From contig CAJFNC010000007.1 of the NCBI GenBank assembly GCA_904393835.1, positions 29,192 through 93,191 of the forward strand: a stretch of 64,000 nucleotides of DNA, given 5' to 3'. This document shows positions 59,563 through 64,000 of this stretch, piece by piece (position 1 is the first letter of the stretch; the number at the start of each line of letters is the position of its first letter). The translations under genes and the position numbers were made by a program. Below the pieces are notes generated by a model, which was given only the letters and a program-made list of their open reading frames with translations, did not search any database and had not been told where the DNA came from. Source of the DNA: an uncultured Ruminococcus sp. Lineage in GTDB: Bacteria > Bacillota > Clostridia > Oscillospirales > Acutalibacteraceae.

Positions 59563-59820
59563 TTAATAATTTTGTTCTTTTGTGATTTTGTGCAATGCAA
59601 TATAGATGACGCTCATTTTTTCGGCAATATTATTTTTTAGCAATATAGCCGTTATCGCAACGGCAAATGTAAAAACATATGTAATTATACTGCCTATACA
59701 GGCAATCTTATCCGGTAAATTTAACAATATGCCGACAAGCATAAACAACCAATACAGAAGATTAAATACAATAGACAGAATCGATAAAATTAACGCAGTT
59801 TTATCTTTATTCTTAATCAT
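59563..59820 (-). CDS. Small membrane protein of unknown function
   Basis: An 85-residue protein with two hydrophobic segments (about 9-29 and 38-62) and an amphipathic end. The ATG follows GGAGG, so translation is well supported. It lies between two membrane-protein genes in the same orientation, with 26-bp and 90-bp gaps. No family recognised; small double-span proteins in toxin-immunity arrays often have this size. Confidence 0.65.
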   Translation of the reverse strand: MIKNKDKTALILSILSIVFNLLYWLFMLVGILLNLPDKIACIGSIITYVFTFAVAITAILLKNNIAEKMSVIYIALHKITKEQNY

Positions 59821-59846
59821 ATCATTTCCTCCGTCATTTTTAATGT

Positions 59847-60437
59847 TTAACCAACAATTTCTTTAAAAGGTATTTGCAGAATATACATCTGATAAATCAT
59901 ACTCATATCAATACACGGGTAAAAAGTATTTATCAATGTGCCAATTATTGCACCTGCATATGCTATCATGGCAATAATGATAATAATTTTATAGTAATCG
60001 GGTTTTCTGTTTAAGGCTTTCTTATTAATATTATAAATATCGTTTATGCTCTTGGATTTTAAAACATATGCAAAGTATGTAATATATTTAACGCCGAAAG
60101 TAAATTCAAACAGCCAGCAAATACTGTTATTCGGTCCTTTTACACCTAAAAATCCAAATATCGGCAACAGATACACTACATACAAAAGTACAAAAAGAAA
60201 AATGCAAATTAAAATATTGACAAAATTCAAATGATTAATGTCATTTTTGTACGGCATTGCCAGGCTTATGACAGAACATCCTATTGCCAAAATTGAAAAT
60301 ATAATACTTATTGGCAGATTATTCCCTACAAAAATATAGCACAACTTTACTAAGATCAAGAGTATTATGCACACCGCAAAGGTCATAACATCAATTACTG
60401 CAATTCTTTTATTTATTACAGACTTTTTTGAACTCAT
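59847..60437 (-). CDS. Multi-spanning membrane protein of unknown function
   Basis: A 196-residue protein with six hydrophobic segments (about 11-30, 33-55, 66-88, 92-112, 134-156 and 162-182) and a short hydrophilic end. The start is ATG (60435-60437) after AAAGG. It is the first gene after the promoter at 60520-60548. Its residues are Ile-, Asn- and Lys-rich, and the codon mix is A+T-heavier than in the chromosomal core. No family recognised. Confidence 0.65.
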   Translation of the reverse strand: MSSKKSVINKRIAVIDVMTFAVCIILLILVKLCYIFVGNNLPISIIFSILAIGCSVISLAMPYKNDINHLNFVNILICIFLFVLLYVVYLLPIFGFLGVKGPNNSICWLFEFTFGVKYITYFAYVLKSKSINDIYNINKKALNRKPDYYKIIIIIAMIAYAGAIIGTLINTFYPCIDMSMIYQMYILQIPFKEIVG

Positions 60438-60519
60438 ATTTTATCAAACCTTTCAACTTCCAAGCTGAATAATAGCTCCTCGTTCAATATGCATATATGT
60501 GCATTTTTATACTGTCATT

Positions 60520-60548
60520 ATTATAATAATATTGTACATCATTAGCAA
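60520..60548 (-). promoter_or_regulatory. Predicted sigma-A promoter of the membrane-protein cluster
   Basis: TTGCTA (60543-60548) and TATAAT (60520-60525) on the minus strand are separated by 17 bp. Confidence 0.7.
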
Positions 60549-60617
60549 TATTTTATAAATTAGCAATAAATTCCAATTTTTTATTAAATATTTTGGCTGT
60601 TATTTATAATCGGTTTT

Positions 60618-60740
60618 CAAAGTTTTGATTTTATCAAAGCAAGCAGCTTATTGCGCTGCAAATTAAGCGGGAGATTGTATCCCAAACTTAATTTTGATAA
60701 TGATCTCCGCCTACAAAAGCGGAGGGCATTATCCTGCTTG
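60618..60740. repeat. Structured 123-bp intergenic element, copy B
   Basis: Same length as copy A at 20341-20463 and alignable throughout. The predicted inner stem AAATTAAG with CTTAATTT and 3' hairpin CTCCGC with GCGGAG differ from copy A by matched pairs of changes. The blocks GGAGATTGTATC and CGCCTA are kept. It lies between the terminator of the immunity-like gene and the promoter of the membrane-protein cluster. Confidence 0.7.
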
Positions 60741-60769
60741 TTATATTATATATTTTTACACAAGTATAA

Positions 60770-60806
60770 AATAAGGGCGACTCTGACATATCACATAATC
60801 GCCCTG
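60770..60806 (-). terminator. Hairpin terminator after the immunity-like gene
   Basis: AGGGCGA pairs with TCGCCCT around a long loop, followed by TATTTTAT on the minus strand. Confidence 0.5.
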
Positions 60807-60858
60807 CCAATTTGACTGTTCACTTTGCTTGCCGACAATTATAAGCGCTTTTCGCCAT

Positions 60859-61647
60859 TTATCTTACTATCGCAAATGATATTGCAAAAAGTATAAAAGA
60901 AACAATCTGCATAATATTTAACTTTTTTAAAAAATTTTCTGACGGCGGGCATTGACCTGTCTTTTTCTTAAACGACCGACAGTCATATATCGTCCCTATA
61001 AATATTAATATTGCAAGAACTACTGTAATCAAATAAAACCATGTAACAAAAGTAAAGGATTGCAAATACAAGTATTTTAGATATATTGAAACTAAAAACA
61101 CACCTGTTTCAATAATCGGTGAACCTTTAGCCGTACGGGCAATTTGCCGATAGCTTTTAGCTGAAAGCTGAAAGTTTTCAGCTAAAGGATCTTCTTCGTC
61201 CGGAATGGTTTTACTCCGCATTGCTTTGTTTTGCTCACTCCACTTAATCAAGATTAACACAATTAGCAGTAAAATAAGAGTTATGTAAGGGATAAAATTG
61301 TAACTTATACCGCTATCTACCGCCAAGATTACCGAAGCATATGAAAGAAGCATCCATATTACATTTATTATAGTGAACGGCGCTTTTAAATTTTTGTCAT
61401 TGAAAAGTTCTCTTAATGATAAAATATATACGGCAATTGTAAATACAAAAAATAATAATAAAATCAATATTTCAAAGATATTGCCGCTGTTTATATATCG
61501 TATGTACGGTACAAAGAACAAATATATGCTGCCAAAAAATATTTGGTTTGAGTTGCCAGTTATTACACAGAAAATAAGGTTTATAACCGATATTAAAATC
61601 ATATAACCTTGAAATCCCATTACGATTCCGTAGTATATTTTTTTCAC
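60859..61647 (-). CDS. Multi-spanning membrane protein, candidate immunity protein for an Rhs tip
   Basis: A 262-residue protein with about seven hydrophobic segments and a charged stretch near 138-165 (basic then acidic, KTIPDEEDPLAENF). The start is GTG at 61645-61647, overlapping the stop codon of the Rhs tip gene as GTGA, so the two are translationally coupled. A coupled membrane protein directly after a toxin tip is the classic position of an immunity protein, here presumably one that blocks a membrane-acting toxin. No family recognised. Confidence 0.6.
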   Translation of the reverse strand: MKKIYYGIVMGFQGYMILISVINLIFCVITGNSNQIFFGSIYLFFVPYIRYINSGNIFEILILLLFFVFTIAVYILSLRELFNDKNLKAPFTIINVIWMLLSYASVILAVDSGISYNFIPYITLILLLIVLILIKWSEQNKAMRSKTIPDEEDPLAENFQLSAKSYRQIARTAKGSPIIETGVFLVSIYLKYLYLQSFTFVTWFYLITVVLAILIFIGTIYDCRSFKKKTGQCPPSENFLKKLNIMQIVSFILFAISFAIVR

Positions 61648-62521
61648 TGAATCACTCCTCGTTTCTGTTTGTTTTCATTTTCCCAAGCTCGTGACTGGAC
61701 AGATATAATATGTGAGGTTCCGATTGATAAAGTAGCACTTCCTACTGTAACTGCAATAGCTACCCATCCTGATGGATTCCAAAAATTAAATATTGCCCAT
61801 GCTAAAGCAATACTTCCAGCTGCCGCTATTAACTCTTCACCTACCAGGCAAGCTTTTTGACCATCAAGCAAATATGGATTTGATATGTGCGAAGCTATAC
61901 TAAAAGGAGTGGTAGCAACACAACTTAACCCGGCAATGCCCGCTGCATTCAAACCTGAAGTAGCATAATAACCTGCTGCCGTATAAATTGAACCTCTTGT
62001 GGCAGTCAGGTAAGTGCTTGCCGTTGAATATGTTTTTGAAGCATGAGAACTTGGCTTAGTAACAAATTCTCCGCTTTCTTTTACCCCTACTAAATCGTTT
62101 CTGCCATAAACTTTATTTAGCCAAGACAAGTGTTTTTTTGATATTTAACTAAACTCGGATTGCAATAACCGCAAGTTGGAACATAATATGATTTATGTAC
62201 TTTGCAATTACCGTCAGGATCAGAGTACATAATCGGATTATTAGCACAATAGGCCGACATATTTGAATCCAAAATATCTCCGCCTGACTGGAAATAACCG
62301 TCTGCATTAATGAACCTATGTGTAACAGGGTCGTAGTAGCGGCTCATCAGGTAATAGAAACCCGACTCCGTGTCATAGTAGTAGCCTCTGTATCTGAACG
62401 GATTGAGGTTACCTATGTGCGTTTCGCTTGTGATCGCGTTTCCGTTTTGGTCGGTTATTGACTGCACATTGCCCCATGCGTCGTATTCGTATTGCGCTCT
62501 GAGCTGTCCCGCTTCACTGTT
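61644..62521 (-). pseudogene. Displaced (orphan) Rhs C-terminal tip, 5'-truncated and frameshifted
   Basis: Two frames together form an Rhs tail lacking its N-terminus. The first (62117-62521) has no start codon; it opens right after an in-frame TAA with AGQLRAQYEYDAWGN, the typical Rhs core sequence. It then shares a gapless 239-bp repeat with the Rhs gene at the right edge and diverges after MSAYCANNP. It ends in a T7 run (62133-62139, A7 on the coding strand) with a premature stop at 62117. Adding one A joins it to the second frame (61644-62129), which continues as a hydrophobic, Ala/Gly-rich tip domain (about residues 40-135 of that frame). The mosaic core-plus-new-tip layout is that of orphan Rhs/CdiA toxin cassettes. 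Confidence 0.7.
62244..62482. repeat. Direct repeat of Rhs core, copy 1
   Basis: Aligns gaplessly (constant offset 1364 bp) with 63608-63846. Similarity falls off on both sides: toward the tip side it diverges at once, and toward the core side after the DAWGN codons. Confidence 0.85.
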
Positions 62522-62543
62522 TTAATTCATTCTATATCTCAAT

Positions 62544-63026
62544 TTATTTATCATATATAATACTCTCAATTTTTTCCTTTGCATCTTTGAAGTTTAAATG
62601 AGCAAAAAAAGAAAAAAGAACATTAACTACTATAAACAAGACTATTGGTAATATAAAAGTGAGAATTTCTGTTTTTTCATTTTCTAAAAACTCATTAAGA
62701 ATGATTAGTGAAAACAATATACATATTATTAACCATAAAATTGGGAAAAATAGATCAAACATTTTCAATTTCATTTCTATTAATATTTCTGTTGTTTCTT
62801 CGTTTTGAAATACTTTTCCACAAATTATTGGATTAAATAAACCTCGTCTGGAATGAGGAATTGCTTTTATTTGGAAACAATCATTATCTATAGTACCCTG
62901 AAAATCATAGTTATCAAAGTTATCATTGCATTCATTAGATTTTGTACGCTGTTTTAATTTTTTAATAAATTGTTCTTTAGTTATGTTAATGTTATAAGAT
63001 AAATTTTTGGAAAAAATATTTTTCAT
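62544..63026 (-). CDS. Two-span membrane protein, candidate immunity protein for the Rhs gene at the edge
   Basis: A 160-residue protein: a hydrophilic N-terminal domain (1-80) followed by two hydrophobic spans (about 85-108 and 118-142). It lies 103 bp downstream of the partial Rhs gene and 22 bp upstream of the orphan tip. The start is ATG at 63024-63026 after AAGGATC; an extended frame is not supported. Position directly after an Rhs tip makes it the likely immunity protein. No family recognised. Confidence 0.55.
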   Translation of the reverse strand: MKNIFSKNLSYNINITKEQFIKKLKQRTKSNECNDNFDNYDFQGTIDNDCFQIKAIPHSRRGLFNPIICGKVFQNEETTEILIEMKLKMFDLFFPILWLIICILFSLIILNEFLENEKTEILTFILPIVLFIVVNVLFSFFAHLNFKDAKEKIESIIYDK

Positions 63027-63129
63027 TTTTTGATCCTTTTTTCTATTTATTTTATCGGAATATGGGGACACCCACAAATAATACATATTTTAAATCGTAT
63101 TGTTTGTTTGGGCTTTGAAGATCTCTCTT

Positions 63130-64000
63130 TTAAGGTTTTTTTGTGATATTTGACGATTTTGAAGTTGATTTTGAAGTTGATTTAGAACTATTGGACCATA
63201 TGGTTTTAGTAGTTGTGGTATATTCATGAACATCAAAACCAATACCTACTCCGCCAGATATTGAAAATCCACCCACTCTTTCCAGTTCATCAAGTTCAAT
63301 CAAATCAAGCCCCGCTGAAAAAATATATCCACCGGATGCACCTATATTATAAGTATTTTTTTCCAAATCATTTACACTTTGAGCATCCCATATAAAACTC
63401 AATGTTGCACCAGCACTAGCATCAAGCACCCCTATATATCCATTTTCACTATAGTCTATATAAGAGTATTGTATAGCAGTATTTCCATAACCGTCAAAAG
63501 CAAAATTAATTGAAACATACGCTCCTAAAACAGCCGTTGCATCAGCAGAAAAAGAGTACACAAAAACAAAATTTCCAAATTTGTCAATACTGTTAGCAGG
63601 ATTATTTCTGCAATAAGCTGACATATTAGCATCAAGAATATCTCCGCCTGACTGGAAATAACCGTCTGCGTTTATAAAGCGGTGTGTAACAGGGTCGTAG
63701 TAGCGGCTCATCAGGTAATAGAAACCGGACTCTGTGTCATAGTAGTAGCCTCTGTATCTGAACGGATTGAGGTTACCAATATGCGTTTCGCTTGTGATCG
63801 CGTTTCCGTTTTGATCGGTTATTGACAAAACATTGCCCCATGCGTCATATACATAGCTTGCAAATACCGTGCCTGATTGATTTATGATTTTTACTATGTC
63901 ACCCTGTAAATTCTTGACATAGTAGTACATTGTATCGCCGTATTTAAACGAGGTGACATTGCCGTCGGTATCATAGCAGAACAGCAGGGTATTATTGCCC
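63130..64000 (-). CDS. Rhs/YD-repeat protein, C-terminal part (N-terminus lies beyond the window)
   Basis: The frame is open through the window edge. It begins with YD-repeat codons (CYDTDGNVTSF, just before 63930), so the ATG near 63930 is an internal methionine. It contains the Rhs core SETHIGNLNPFRYRGYYYD and YDPVTHRFINADGY, typical of the PxxxRYxxxxYD-type end of the shell. After MSAYCRNNPANS the tip begins: about 150 residues, Gly/Ser/Ala-rich with alternating beta-like hydrophobics, ending in a Ser/Thr/Lys-rich stretch. The tip resembles no nuclease motif I know. The N-terminal shell and export signals are not visible. Confidence 0.85.
   Translation of the reverse strand, partial: GNNTLLFCYDTDGNVTSFKYGDTMYYYVKNLQGDIVKIINQSGTVFASYVYDAWGNVLSITDQNGNAITSETHIGNLNPFRYRGYYYDTESGFYYLMSRYYDPVTHRFINADGYFQSGGDILDANMSAYCRNNPANSIDKFGNFVFVYSFSADATAVLGAYVSINFAFDGYGNTAIQYSYIDYSENGYIGVLDASAGATLSFIWDAQSVNDLEKNTYNIGASGGYIFSAGLDLIELDELERVGGFSISGGVGIGFDVHEYTTTTKTIWSNSSKSTSKSTSKSSNITKKP
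63608..63846. repeat. Direct repeat of Rhs core, copy 2
   Basis: The partner of 62244-62482, gaplessly alignable, with only scattered base differences. It encodes the same shell-end sequence up to MSAYC. Confidence 0.85.

Larger units (their letters stand above)
60438..60858. other. 421-bp intergenic region
   Basis: Holds the promoter at 60520-60548, structured element B at 60618-60740 and the terminator of the immunity-like gene at 60770-60806. No gene was seen. Confidence 0.6.

Noticed and set aside
61644..62129. The 161-codon frame as an independent membrane-protein gene
   Set aside because: Its TTG start has no ribosome binding site and its upstream frame continues the Rhs core if one A is added; a single broken tip explains it better.
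63130..63930. Treating the ATG near 63930 as the start of the Rhs gene
   Set aside because: Codons before it continue the YD-repeat pattern to the window edge with no stop, so the true start is outside.

Overview
The window is chromosomal DNA of a moderately A+T-rich, Gram-positive, spore-forming anaerobe of the class Clostridia. Supporting signs are a T-box leader on thrS, strong GGAGG-type ribosome binding sites, the CotJA-CotJB-CotJC spore-coat set, SpoIIM-, SpoIID- and SpoIVFB-like proteins, a flavodiiron O2 reductase, and the dnaG-rpoD pair. Dockerin- and cohesin-bearing starch proteins point to a Ruminococcus bromii-like member of the Oscillospirales. That placement is inference; no rRNA gene is present.

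Layout. 0-8 kb holds sporulation and membrane genes, proC, a secreted SH3b/Ig-like/GH24 lysozyme, a DnaJ-domain/DUF5685 pair and a HAD phosphatase. 8-17 kb holds a beta-lactamase-fold lipoprotein, pcrA, tRNA-Pro and tRNA-Gln, a CBS/HlyC protein, the DnaI/DnaD-like replication-loading pair and an SseB protein. 17-31 kb is the starch and surface region: an AmyE-like lipoprotein alpha-amylase, two tandem BspA-type leucine-rich-repeat proteins ending in dockerins, a dockerin-bearing type I pullulanase and a membrane-anchored type I pullulanase. A flavodiiron protein and a GT2-GtrA glycosyltransferase lie among them. 31-44 kb is housekeeping: eno, a LysM protein, rpoD, dnaG, rpmE and T-box-controlled thrS. 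It also carries two degenerate cell-wall-enzyme relatives, a VanY-like protein without its metal ligands and a SpoIID-like protein without its catalytic Glu. 44-57 kb holds the cotJ operon, a PqqD / S26-type peptidase / nucleotidyltransferase trio, a membrane-anchored cohesin protein, three radical-SAM-related genes, an M50 protease and two FAD enzymes. 57.4-64 kb is an A+T-rich accessory island: the C-terminal end of an Rhs/YD-repeat protein entering from the right edge, a displaced and frameshifted Rhs tip, and a series of small multi-spanning membrane proteins that look like cognate or orphan immunity genes.

How genes work together. Secreted dockerin proteins could plug into cohesins such as the one at 48289-49074, giving a cell-bound amylosome. 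The pullulanases would debranch starch and the lipoprotein amylase would cleave alpha-1,4 links at the membrane. The Rhs region has the organisation of a polymorphic contact-toxin locus. A 123-bp intergenic element occurs twice (20341-20463 and 60618-60740). Its predicted stems are kept by compensatory base changes, and no gene explains it.

Many annotated starts are internal to the longest reading frame. They were chosen from Shine-Dalgarno spacing, signal-peptide position or terminators that lie inside the longer frame.
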